Shown piece by piece: positions 1 through 6,938 of a stretch of DNA of 8,508 nt. The notes beneath the pieces are model-generated. The model was not told the DNA's origin. It saw nothing but the letters and a program-made list of their open reading frames with translations, and searched no databases. The DNA is from Sulfurovum sp. (GTDB lineage Bacteria > Campylobacterota > Campylobacteria > Campylobacterales > Sulfurovaceae), in the NCBI GenBank assembly GCA_027046415.1, contig JALTYW010000236.1:1-8508 (forward strand), in the 5' to 3' direction. The first letter of the stretch is position 1. Each line of letters begins with the position of its first letter. Both the position numbers and the translations under genes were made by a program.

Positions 1-1
1 C

Positions 2-1195
2 GATCTGCTCTCTGCCAACCCTATCTCCAATACTTCTGCCTATATTGCCGAGATCAAAGCGAAGTCATCCAAACGTGCACTTGCGACATTGGCAACGGAG
101 ATCAAAAAGGTTACCATCGAGGATGACCTGCCCGCAGAAGAGGTGATGAACCTTGTGGAGAAGAAGCTCTACGAGATCACACAGAACAACACCAATGAGG
201 ATTTCCGGGATTCCAAAGAGATCACCGTTTCGATGATCGATGAAATCAACCGTCTCAAAGCACTGGGCAACTCGAAACTGATCGGGGTTGATACCGGCTT
301 TAAAAACCTCAATGAAAAGACTTCAGGGTTTGGTAAAGGAGATCTGGTCATCATTGCCGCAAGGCCGGCGATGGGCAAAACGGCATTTGTACTTAACATG
401 GCACTCAAAGCGATTGAGCGTAACGAAGGGGTAGCGTTTTTCTCGTTGGAGATGCCTGCAGAGCAGCTAATGCTCAGACTTCTCTCTGCCAAAACGTCTA
501 TTCCGCTGCAGCAGCTTCGGGTTGGGGATTTGACCGATGACCAGTGGTCACAGCTCTCTGCGGCGACAGAGGAGATGTCACACAAGAAGCTCTTTGTCGA
601 TGACGGCGGGTATGCGACGATCCACCATGTGCGCAGCAAGCTTCGCAAGCTCAAGGCGCAGCATCCGGAGATCAGCATTGCCATCATCGACTACCTGCAG
701 CTGATGAGCGGTGAAGGGAGAGAAGGAAGACAGCAGGAGGTCTCGGAGATCTCGAGGGGGCTTAAGCAGCTTGCGCGTGAACTGCAGATTCCTATTGTAG
801 CACTTTCACAGCTTAACCGTTCGCTCGAAGCACGGGAGAACAAACGTCCTATGCTCTCTGACCTTCGTGAATCGGGTGCGATTGAGCAGGATGCCGATAT
901 TATCCTCTTTGTCTATCGCGATGATGTCTACCGTGAAGCCAAAGAGAAAGAGAAAGAGATGAAAGCCAAAGCGGAGGGCAAGGAGTATACTTCAGACTTT
1001 AGAAGAAAGCCTGAAGAGGATGCCGAGATCATCATAGGCAAGCAGCGTAACGGGCCTACCGGTACAGTCGATCTGATCTTCCAGAAGCGCTTTACCCGCT
1101 TTGTTGATGCAGTGCACTCTCCTGCGTTTGAAGTGGTGTATGAGGAGGGGGATATCCCTGCCAATACCGGAAATATTGAACTGCCTCCCATATAA
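2..1195 (+). CDS. dnaB: Replicative DNA helicase DnaB, C-terminal part (5' end outside window)
   Basis: Hexameric ATP-driven helicase that unwinds DNA at the replication fork and recruits primase. The frame is open from base 2, so this is the last 397 residues of a protein usually near 480; roughly 85-90 N-terminal residues are missing. The TTG at 89 lies inside the gene: the residues before it (NPISNTSAYIAEIKAKS) continue the DnaB N-terminal domain. Visible parts: end of the N-terminal domain and linker helix, then the RecA-like core with Walker A ARPAMGKT (bases 359-382), the SLEMP motif, Walker B IIDYLQLMSG (from base 683), the ALSQLNRSLEAR motif, DLRESGAIEQDAD, and KQRNGPTG near the C terminus. 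A lysine/glutamate-rich insert (about bases 930-1010) precedes KQRNGPTG; I recall a similar insert in other Campylobacterota DnaB. No intein is seen. comEC follows after 24 bp, so co-transcription is likely. Confidence 0.97.
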   Translation, partial: DLLSANPISNTSAYIAEIKAKSSKRALATLATEIKKVTIEDDLPAEEVMNLVEKKLYEITQNNTNEDFRDSKEITVSMIDEINRLKALGNSKLIGVDTGFKNLNEKTSGFGKGDLVIIAARPAMGKTAFVLNMALKAIERNEGVAFFSLEMPAEQLMLRLLSAKTSIPLQQLRVGDLTDDQWSQLSAATEEMSHKKLFVDDGGYATIHHVRSKLRKLKAQHPEISIAIIDYLQLMSGEGREGRQQEVSEISRGLKQLARELQIPIVALSQLNRSLEARENKRPMLSDLRESGAIEQDADIILFVYRDDVYREAKEKEKEMKAKAEGKEYTSDFRRKPEEDAEIIIGKQRNGPTGTVDLIFQKRFTRFVDAVHSPAFEVVYEEGDIPANTGNIELPPI

Positions 1196-1219
1196 CAAAG
1201 GCATTTTGCAGGAAAGCGG

Positions 1220-2482
1220 GTGGAAAAACCGGCACTCTTCGAATCACGTCGTGAGTTTGGCTATTTTGTGCTGATTGCAGCGGTGCTGCTGGCGGTACAT
1301 CTTGGCTGGCACTATATGCAGTACCGTGAATTTACTGCCAAACCTTTCTTCTTTACCCATGCAGATGTACTTTTGTCATATACCAAACAGAAAGAGCACA
1401 GAAGCTATCAGGTACTTAAACTCCGTACCGATAAGGGATTACAGCTCTATACCACCACTCACAGACAAACATCGCTGCAGGGCAAACGCATACGCATCGA
1501 GCTTTTCCCCGATGAGAGAATCGGGTTTTGGGATTTTCTGGGCACCTTCTATGTCAAAAGCCGTATCCGGAAGGTGGATGATATGCCTGATACCTTGCAG
1601 ACAAAGCTTGGCTATGTCGTACGTGCGCAGCATCGTGATCCGATGCTTCAGGCACTCTACGGTGCACTCTTTTTTGCAGAGCCGATCCCCAAGGAACTTA
1701 GAGAAAAAGTCTCGCTGCTTGGTGTCAGTCATCTCATTGCACTGAGCGGGTTTCATCTTGGTATTTTATGGTTTCTGGTCTATGAGGGGCTGCTGATGCT
1801 CTACCGCCCACTGCAGCAGCGCTTCTTTCCCTACCGTTTTGCGTTGATGGATGTGGGGCTGGTGACATTGGCGGTTCTGGGTGTGTACCTATACATCACC
1901 GGTATGCCGCCGTCATTGGTACGTGCCTATGCCATGGTTACAACAGGGTGGCTGGTACTACTGTTTGGGGTGGAACTGGTCAGTTTCTATTTTCTTGCCG
2001 CAGTATTGACACTGCTTGTTGTCATTTTCCCTGCACTACTTGTCTCTCTTGGATTCTGGTTCTCTGTGGCAGGGGTCTTTTACATCTTTTTGCTGCTGCA
2101 CTACGCCAAAATGATGCCTGCATGGGCAATTACTCTCTTGGTTATCCCTGTTGGTATCTTTGTATTGATGCTGCCGGTAGTACATACGGTATTTCCTGTT
2201 ACGGCAACAAGCCAACTGCTCTCTCCACTCTTGTCACTGCTGTTTATCCCTTTTTACCCTGCTGCCATGCTGCTTCACCTTATCGGTGCAGGAGAGCTTT
2301 TTGATACCGCTTTACAACATTTGTTGACATGGGGAACATTGGCCACAGACCATCAACTACCGGTATGGGCTGGTGTGGTGTATCTATTGTTTTCATTGGC
2401 TGCAGTGCGATACAGGTATGCATTTTATTTGTTACTTGGAATTGCTTTGGGATATGGTGTTTACATTTTTGTCAATGTGTGA
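1220..2482 (+). CDS. comEC: ComEC/Rec2-family DNA uptake channel, short form
   Basis: Inner-membrane protein that carries single-stranded DNA into the cytoplasm during natural transformation. The start is GTG at 1220 with AGGA at 1210-1213 six bases upstream; the 420-residue length fits the short ComEC of Campylobacterota. Order: one N-terminal membrane helix (about 14-32), a soluble beta-rich stretch resembling the ComEC OB-fold region (about 45-118), then the polytopic Competence domain. Family motifs are HLIALSGFHLGIL (171-183), GMPPSLVRAYAM (228-239), SLGFWFSVAGV (276-286) and a Ser/Leu/Pro-rich helix at 329-347. The C-terminal metallo-beta-lactamase nuclease domain of Bacillus-type ComEC (700-800 residues) is absent; the protein ends just after its last membrane helix, which is usual in this phylum rather than a truncation. 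It lies 24 bp after dnaB and converges with the YihY-family gene. Confidence 0.93.
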   Translation: MEKPALFESRREFGYFVLIAAVLLAVHLGWHYMQYREFTAKPFFFTHADVLLSYTKQKEHRSYQVLKLRTDKGLQLYTTTHRQTSLQGKRIRIELFPDERIGFWDFLGTFYVKSRIRKVDDMPDTLQTKLGYVVRAQHRDPMLQALYGALFFAEPIPKELREKVSLLGVSHLIALSGFHLGILWFLVYEGLLMLYRPLQQRFFPYRFALMDVGLVTLAVLGVYLYITGMPPSLVRAYAMVTTGWLVLLFGVELVSFYFLAAVLTLLVVIFPALLVSLGFWFSVAGVFYIFLLLHYAKMMPAWAITLLVIPVGIFVLMLPVVHTVFPVTATSQLLSPLLSLLFIPFYPAAMLLHLIGAGELFDTALQHLLTWGTLATDHQLPVWAGVVYLLFSLAAVRYRYAFYLLLGIALGYGVYIFVNV

Positions 2483-2528
2483 CGTGTTTCTTGACATATA
2501 ATGCTGTTTCAATTAAAATTCCTAGTTC

Positions 2529-3350
2529 CTATATTTCTTCTATCTCCTCATCCTTGTCAAGCAAATAACAAAACCGCAGACCGTGCAGGAAGATCGCCCA
2601 TGAGATGTAGATCCAGAGCAGGAAAAAGAGTACAGTGCTGATGCTGCCGTACACAGAGGTGTAGGTTTTGTTATGGACGACATAGAAGACAAATCCGCTT
2701 TTGCTCAGATACCAGACCAGCGAGGCGATAAAAGAGCTTGTCAGTGCCGCTTTGGGGTTGATGTGAGTGTTTGCAGAGAGTTGATAGGCGATATAGAATG
2801 CTCCCCATACGATCAGATAGGGAAGGAGTGCGTAGAGGTGAATGCTGCTGGTAATCTCGTTTTTATCAAGATAGCCCTGAATGAAAGAAGAGAGGAAGAA
2901 GGAGGCACCGATCATCAGTGGCATGAGAACGACAAGCAGCAGGTAGGTCTTGATGCTTTTGAGGATACCCCTGCTTGGCAGTTCGAAGATGTCGTTGACT
3001 ATGTAATTGTAGTTTTTGAAGAACATGATCGCAGCGAAGATGACATAAAACGCGCCCATCACTCCTAGTTTGTCGGAGTTGGCAATAAAGGTGTTGATGC
3101 TTGCCATGATCTCTTTGGACTGTGTGGGCATGAGGTTGGCAAAGATGAGTGCCTGCACCTTGTCGTACACATCATGAAACATCGGAAGGGTAGTAAAAAA
3201 GTAAAGAAAAATGACAAGTAGTGGAATGATGGCGAAGATTGTACTCCAGCTTAAGCTCGAAGCGTAATGTCCCAGCCGCTCATCGAGCAGTTCTTTAAAA
3301 AAGTCCCGTAGAAAAATATAATACTCTCTAAGAATTGCCCGTTGTCTCAT
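2529..3350 (-). CDS. YihY/BrkB-family inner membrane protein
   Basis: Integral membrane protein of the YihY/virulence factor BrkB family, once mislabelled as ribonuclease BN; no molecular function is firmly established. The 273 residues contain about six hydrophobic helices (near 33-53, 95-112, 135-156, 172-190, 205-225, 238-258). Family signatures are the N-terminal ASSLSWSTIFAIIPLL stretch, the NPKAALTSSFIASLVWYL segment and the conserved YGSISTVLFFLLWIYISW (234-251). A short acidic tail (DKDEEIEEI) ends the protein. The ATG at 3350 is preceded by GGAG (3355-3358, minus strand) four bases away, which supports this start. It follows glcD in the same direction after 84 bp containing a palindrome, so it may be the last gene of that transcript or have its own promoter. 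It converges with comEC across 46 bp. Confidence 0.9.
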   Translation of the reverse strand: MRQRAILREYYIFLRDFFKELLDERLGHYASSLSWSTIFAIIPLLVIFLYFFTTLPMFHDVYDKVQALIFANLMPTQSKEIMASINTFIANSDKLGVMGAFYVIFAAIMFFKNYNYIVNDIFELPSRGILKSIKTYLLLVVLMPLMIGASFFLSSFIQGYLDKNEITSSIHLYALLPYLIVWGAFYIAYQLSANTHINPKAALTSSFIASLVWYLSKSGFVFYVVHNKTYTSVYGSISTVLFFLLWIYISWAIFLHGLRFCYLLDKDEEIEEI

Positions 3351-3372
3351 CTTGCTCCATAACGTAATTTTG

Positions 3373-3394
3373 TTCCCATCGGGGACGATGGGAA
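3373..3394. repeat. Perfect 9-bp palindrome with 4-nt loop, REP-like
   Basis: Arms TTCCCATCG (3373-3381) and CGATGGGAA (3386-3394) are perfectly complementary around a GGGA loop; G3372/T3395 and T3371/G3396 could add wobble pairs. It lies between glcD and the YihY gene. On the minus strand it is followed by ACAAAATTACG rather than a T tract, so it is not a classical intrinsic terminator. The TTCCCA...TGGGAA form resembles dispersed REP-like palindromes I recall from many bacterial genomes; that link is inference. It could also act as an mRNA processing or stabilising hairpin between the two genes. Confidence 0.7.
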
Positions 3395-3404
3395 TGCAAA
3401 ACCA

Positions 3405-3432
3405 TTAACTTTTAATTTCTAATTTTTACTTC
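3405..3432. repeat. Degenerate 7-bp tandem repeat, four units
   Basis: Read on the plus strand, four consecutive heptads are TTAACTT, TTAATTT, CTAATTT and TTACTTC. Each differs by one or two bases from TTAATTT. The block sits immediately downstream of the glcD stop on the minus strand and ten bases from the REP-like palindrome. Such AT-rich heptads can arise by slippage. It could also supply the AT-rich upstream part of a promoter for the YihY gene, although no clear -10 element is seen. Confidence 0.5.
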
Positions 3433-3434
3433 TT

Positions 3435-4817
3435 TCACAGTCCCATCTTCCCCGGATTGAGAATACCATTGGGGTCGAAAGCCTTTTTAATGTCTTTAAA
3501 GAGCTGCAGCTCCGCATCGTTGAAGGCGATGTTCATAAATGGGGCTTTGGAGGTACCGATGCCGTGTTCGCCGCTGAGTGTACCGCCCATCTCCACGACC
3601 ATCTCAAAGATCTCCTCGATCGCCTCATGACCTGCTTCAAGCTGCTTTTCGTCACTGCCGTCAACCATGACGTTGACATGGATATTCCCGTCTCCCGCAT
3701 GTCCGAAACAGGGAACTTTGAAGCCATACTTCTCACCGATAGCGTAGATGTTCTTCAGTGCCTCAGGGAGCATGCTTCGGGGGACGGAGATATCTTCATT
3801 GAGCTTCTTGCTGCCGTAAATGGTGATGGACGGGGAGGCGTTGCGTCTGGCGAACCAGAGCTTGTCACGTTCCTCATCGGTATCGGCAACGACAAAATCC
3901 TGTGCTCCGTTCTCTTTGAAAGAGCTGTTGAGGATATCGAGCTGAAAGTCAACCTCTTCGATGACATTGCCATCCACATCACCAATAAGCAGTGCGCCGG
4001 CATCTTCCGGAAGCTCGACACCGAGTTTCTCTTTGAGTGCCTGCACGACCAGTGCGTCCATGAACTCCATGGCAACAGGGTTTGCTCCACCTGCAAGTGA
4101 TTTAAAAACAGCATTCATGGCATCTTCAACAGAGGGGAAGATACCCATATAGGCTTTACGGAACTTCGGCTTTGGCAGCAGTTTGACAGTGATCTCGGTA
4201 ATGACTGCCAGTGTTCCCTCTGAAGCGGTCAGGATGCCGGCAATGTTGTAGCCGGCCACATCTTTGATGGTACGTTTGCCTGCACGGATGATGTCACCGT
4301 TGGCACGTACAGCACGCAGTGCCATGACGTAGTCTTTGGTAATGCCGTACTTTGCTGCACGCATACCGCCCGCATTTTCGCTGACATTGCCGCCGATGGT
4401 GGAGTACTCTTCGCTGGCAGGATCAGGCGGATAGAAGAGTCCTACCTCTTCGACCGCTTTTTGCAGATCCATATTGATAACACCGGGTTGTACGACGGCA
4501 ACCATATTTTCCATATCGATCTCGAGGATTTTGTTCATATGTTTTTCCATTGCCAGTGTGATACCACCGTTTGTCGGCAGGGCACCACCGGTAAATCCGC
4601 TACCTGCCCCACGTGGGGTGATGACAATGCCGTGATGGTTACAGTAGACCAGAATGCGGCTGACATCCTCTTCGTTGCGCGGGAAAACAACCGCATCGGG
4701 TTCAAACCGCGTACGGGTGGCATCGTAGCTGTAGGCGATCATGTGGGCTTTGTCGCTGTAGACATTCTCTTTGCCTACAAGGTCTTCAAGTGCTTTGATA
4801 TGTTGTTGTTCTAACAC
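3435..4817 (-). CDS. glcD: FAD-linked oxidase, GlcD-type (glycolate / D-2-hydroxyacid dehydrogenase subunit)
   Basis: Flavoprotein of the VAO/PCMH family, expected to oxidise a 2-hydroxy acid such as glycolate or D-lactate; the substrate cannot be read from sequence. The 460 residues comprise an N-terminal FAD-binding domain (about 38-215), with PRGAGSGFTGG (68-78), PPDPASEEYSTIGGNVSENAGG (from 130) and KDVAGYNIAGILTASEGTLA (from 185), and a C-terminal FAD-oxidase domain with EDISVPR (341-347), HAGDGNIH (373-380), GEHGIG (416-421) and the terminal NPGK (454-457). All motifs appear intact. The start is GTG at 4817, sharing one base with the upstream gene's TAG stop; GGAGAG about six bases upstream serves as ribosome binding site inside that gene's last codons, implying translational coupling. 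No glcE or glcF partner is seen in the window, so it may work alone or with distant subunits. D-lactate dehydrogenase is the main alternative. Confidence 0.93.
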   Translation of the reverse strand: MLEQQHIKALEDLVGKENVYSDKAHMIAYSYDATRTRFEPDAVVFPRNEEDVSRILVYCNHHGIVITPRGAGSGFTGGALPTNGGITLAMEKHMNKILEIDMENMVAVVQPGVINMDLQKAVEEVGLFYPPDPASEEYSTIGGNVSENAGGMRAAKYGITKDYVMALRAVRANGDIIRAGKRTIKDVAGYNIAGILTASEGTLAVITEITVKLLPKPKFRKAYMGIFPSVEDAMNAVFKSLAGGANPVAMEFMDALVVQALKEKLGVELPEDAGALLIGDVDGNVIEEVDFQLDILNSSFKENGAQDFVVADTDEERDKLWFARRNASPSITIYGSKKLNEDISVPRSMLPEALKNIYAIGEKYGFKVPCFGHAGDGNIHVNVMVDGSDEKQLEAGHEAIEEIFEMVVEMGGTLSGEHGIGTSKAPFMNIAFNDAELQLFKDIKKAFDPNGILNPGKMGL

Positions 4818-5515
4818 TATAGTCTCTCCATAGTTTGGTAATAGTTGCCTTCCCCGCTTTCGGAGAAGATGCCTGTTTTAATAGAATCAAACCGCATAAA
4901 GAAGGGATACTGCGCTTTTTTTGGAGCACCTTTGAAAGCACGTTTGGCAACAATCTGTCCCGAGATAGGATCAAGCAGTACCGCACTCTTCTTTTTGATG
5001 ATGTAGATCAGTCCTACCTGATACTCTTTGGCAAATTTCGCAAGGTTCTCTCGCGTAGGATAGCCGTCACCCTCTTTGGAGAGAAACATGGCGTACAGGT
5101 CAGGATGGATCCATCGTTTGTGATATTTGTCTGTTATGTTGGCATAGATTTCTGCATTAGGTGCCAGAAGAAGAACAGTATTGTACAGGTATCCTCCTAT
5201 TACTTTGTCACCTTTTGCAACAGGTGTTTTAATGCTTGGAAGTTCATCGTGATGTATGATCTCTTTTGCTACCAGTTTTCCTTCACCAGATGATGATGTC
5301 TGTGCAATGTAGCCAGTAATTGCTTCAAGCTGATTGCCAAAGTTGTGGATAACGATACCGCTCATGCCTGTGACAGGGAAAGGTTTGTTTAGTTGAATAT
5401 GGGTTCCGTCTGAAGCGGTAATAGACCTTGTGACAGGAGATGGGAAAAACCCTGCGTAGAGACTTGAGTAAAAGAGGGTAAGAAAAAGCAGTATGCTCAG
5501 TGCAATGCGGCGCAT
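4817..5515 (-). CDS. Secreted protein with PgbA N-terminal-type domain
   Basis: Exported protein matching, by recollection, the N-terminal domain of Helicobacter plasminogen-binding protein PgbA (domain PGBA_N). A clear Sec signal peptide is present: basic MRR, hydrophobic core to about residue 16, then a likely signal peptidase I site SLYA/G after residue 21. No Cys lipobox is seen, so it is probably periplasmic or surface-released. The remaining 210 residues are a mixed alpha/beta domain without recognised catalytic motifs. H. pylori PgbA is about 450 residues; this 232-residue form lacks that extended C-terminal half, so plasminogen binding should not be assumed. The ATG has AAAGGA six bases upstream (minus strand). 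It is the first gene before glcD, with a one-base overlap, and is divergent from the M23 peptidase, an arrangement I recall from H. pylori and C. jejuni. Confidence 0.82.
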   Translation of the reverse strand: MRRIALSILLFLTLFYSSLYAGFFPSPVTRSITASDGTHIQLNKPFPVTGMSGIVIHNFGNQLEAITGYIAQTSSSGEGKLVAKEIIHHDELPSIKTPVAKGDKVIGGYLYNTVLLLAPNAEIYANITDKYHKRWIHPDLYAMFLSKEGDGYPTRENLAKFAKEYQVGLIYIIKKKSAVLLDPISGQIVAKRAFKGAPKKAQYPFFMRFDSIKTGIFSESGEGNYYQTMERL

Positions 5516-5548
5516 AGTGATCCTTTTGGGTTATGTATAGATGCAATG

Positions 5549-5554
5549 ATTATA
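5549..5554 (-). promoter_or_regulatory. Putative sigma70 -10 element for the pgbA-like gene and glcD
   Basis: Minus-strand TATAAT, 33 bases upstream of the ATG at 5515, with T-rich sequence before it and only a weak -35 (TTCAAC, 5572-5577). Weak or missing -35 boxes with T-rich upstream DNA are typical of sigma70 promoters in Campylobacterota. Transcription would start near 5542. Confidence 0.55.
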
Positions 5555-5610
5555 CAAACAAAAGAGTAAAAGTTGAATGAGGTGCCGTAAACTGATTAAT
5601 GTAATTCAGA

Positions 5611-5616
5611 TATAAT
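5611..5616 (+). promoter_or_regulatory. Putative sigma70 -10 element for the M23 peptidase gene
   Basis: Perfect TATAAT 41 bases upstream of the chosen ATG at 5652. Transcription would start near 5623, giving a leader of about 29 bases that includes GGGGAG (5633-5638). This argues against translation from the ATG at 5631, which would lie only eight bases into the transcript. No good -35 is seen (TAAACT at the expected place). Confidence 0.6.
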
Positions 5617-5651
5617 TATGCCCATTCAGAATGGGGAGTGGGCGAAGATAT

Positions 5652-6938
5652 ATGCGAATTGTTTTTTTTATCTTGGCGCTCATATCTTGGTCAATGGGTA
5701 TGAAGGTGCACTATCTGCAGTGGGAAAAAGGAATGACTTTTTCCGATTATATGAAAAAGTGGGATATTCCTGTATCATTATTGGATGCTATTTCCAAAGA
5801 GGACCAAAAGTTTCTTTTGGAAATACGTAATGACTATCAGTACTACGAACTGATAGATGAACAGGGAACCCTTGATCAGGCTTTGATCCCGATCAGTAAA
5901 GAGATGCAGATACACCTTTTTAGAAAGGATGTGGATGGGCACTATGGTTTTGATATTATTCCTATCCAATATATAGATCGTACATATTTTGGCAAAATTA
6001 AAATTGAAAGCAATCCATACAAAGATGCATTGAACGCAACAGGCTATCCAAAGGTGGCAGAACGGCTGAGTATGGCACTTAAAGGGGTTGTAGAAACTAG
6101 CAGACTGCATAAGGGTGACGAGATCGATTTCCTGTATTCGCAGAGAACCAGGCTTGGTATGCTCTATGCACCGCCATCTATTAAAATGGTACATGTCCGT
6201 GCGGGGAATAAAGAGAAATTTATTTATGTTGATGAAGACGGTTACGGGTACGATGAGATTGGCAAAAAGGTTGCCTATACGGTTACAGGTAAAAAAAAGA
6301 TAGTCTATACGAGACGGGTAAAAGGGGGAAAAGGCAGCCGTTTCGGTATGCCATTGCGTCATATCAGGATCACATCAAGTTTTTCCTATAGACGCTGGCA
6401 CCCCATCTTGCACCGCTATCGTCCCCACCACGGTACCGACTTTGGAGCAAGACGCGGTACACCGCTTTTGGCTGTGAATGATGGCAAAATAATCTATGCC
6501 GGATGGATGCGAGGGTATGGTCGTGTGGTCAAGATAAAGCATGCGGGTGGATATGTATCACTCTATGCCCATCAGAGCCGTATCCGTGTCAAACGCGGGC
6601 AGTATGTCAAGAAGGGACAGATTATCGGATATGTGGGCAGTTCGGGGCGCAGTACGGGTCCGCATCTGCACTTTGGACTGATGAAGAACGGTCGTTGGAT
6701 AGATCCAATGAAAGTACTTCGCAAAAAATCGGTCGGCGGTACGTCTGTACTGAAAAAATTTACAAAATATGAAACGGTTAAAACAACCAAATATCGAAAA
6801 GTGGAGATCAAAGGGGCAGAGGAGAACAAAAAAAGGCTTGAAGCCTATCTGATTGACAATGCTCCATCCTATATCTGGAAGAAAGAACGCTTTGAAGGGC
6901 GTTTGAAAGATGAAGAGGTACTTGAAGATGATGAGTGA
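5652..6938 (+). CDS. csd3: M23 (LytM-type) zinc peptidoglycan endopeptidase, Csd3/HdpA-like
   Basis: Periplasmic metallopeptidase expected to cut peptide cross-links in peptidoglycan; in Helicobacter, Csd3/HdpA sets helical cell shape. Starting at 5652 gives 428 residues: MRIVFFILALISWSMG forms a signal sequence or membrane anchor, and GGGGAG (5633-5638) lies upstream. A start at 5631 would add seven residues but fits the promoter badly. Residues 20-250 are N-terminal domains; in Csd3 the equivalent region covers the active site. The LytM core (about 255-350) has HHGTD (H259 and D263 as zinc ligands) and HLH (H338, H340), plus GYGRVVKIKH, SLYAHQS and GYVGSSGRSTGPHLHFG, all consistent with an active enzyme. 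About 70 highly charged residues follow the core, longer than a minimal LytM end. It is divergent from the PgbA-like gene; the NUDIX start overlaps its stop. The Csd3 assignment rests on length, architecture and remembered synteny. Confidence 0.9.
   Translation: MRIVFFILALISWSMGMKVHYLQWEKGMTFSDYMKKWDIPVSLLDAISKEDQKFLLEIRNDYQYYELIDEQGTLDQALIPISKEMQIHLFRKDVDGHYGFDIIPIQYIDRTYFGKIKIESNPYKDALNATGYPKVAERLSMALKGVVETSRLHKGDEIDFLYSQRTRLGMLYAPPSIKMVHVRAGNKEKFIYVDEDGYGYDEIGKKVAYTVTGKKKIVYTRRVKGGKGSRFGMPLRHIRITSSFSYRRWHPILHRYRPHHGTDFGARRGTPLLAVNDGKIIYAGWMRGYGRVVKIKHAGGYVSLYAHQSRIRVKRGQYVKKGQIIGYVGSSGRSTGPHLHFGLMKNGRWIDPMKVLRKKSVGGTSVLKKFTKYETVKTTKYRKVEIKGAEENKKRLEAYLIDNAPSYIWKKERFEGRLKDEEVLEDDE

Noticed and set aside
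930..1010. Lys/Glu-rich insert in DnaB as an intein or foreign insertion
   Set aside because: It is short, lacks intein splice motifs, and similar charged inserts are familiar in Campylobacterota DnaB.
89..1195. DnaB starting at TTG 89 as a complete short protein
   Set aside because: The frame upstream is open to the window edge and encodes sequence typical of the DnaB N-terminal domain, so the true start lies outside the window.
2470..2496. Inverted repeat TGTCAA / TTGACA between comEC and the YihY gene as a terminator
   Set aside because: Only six base pairs around a 15-base loop, not extended by further pairing, with no clear T tract; too weak to call. It also overlaps the comEC stop region.
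2491..2502. TTGACA directly followed by TATAAT after the comEC stop
   Set aside because: The two boxes have zero spacing instead of about 17 bases, and no plus-strand gene follows, so it is not a working promoter as read.
3564..4100. Plus-strand open frame of 178 codons opposite glcD
   Set aside because: It is antisense to an intact glcD with all family motifs; the peptide resembles no family and its composition fits a shadow frame.
5618..5830. Small plus-strand frame of 70 codons starting just before the peptidase gene
   Set aside because: Overlaps the signal sequence and N-terminal domain of the peptidase in another frame, and its ATG overlaps the proposed promoter region, too close to the likely transcription start.
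5778..6362. Minus-strand open frame of 194 codons opposite the M23 peptidase gene
   Set aside because: Lies wholly inside the clear peptidase gene in antisense, with no recognisable domain or ribosome site.
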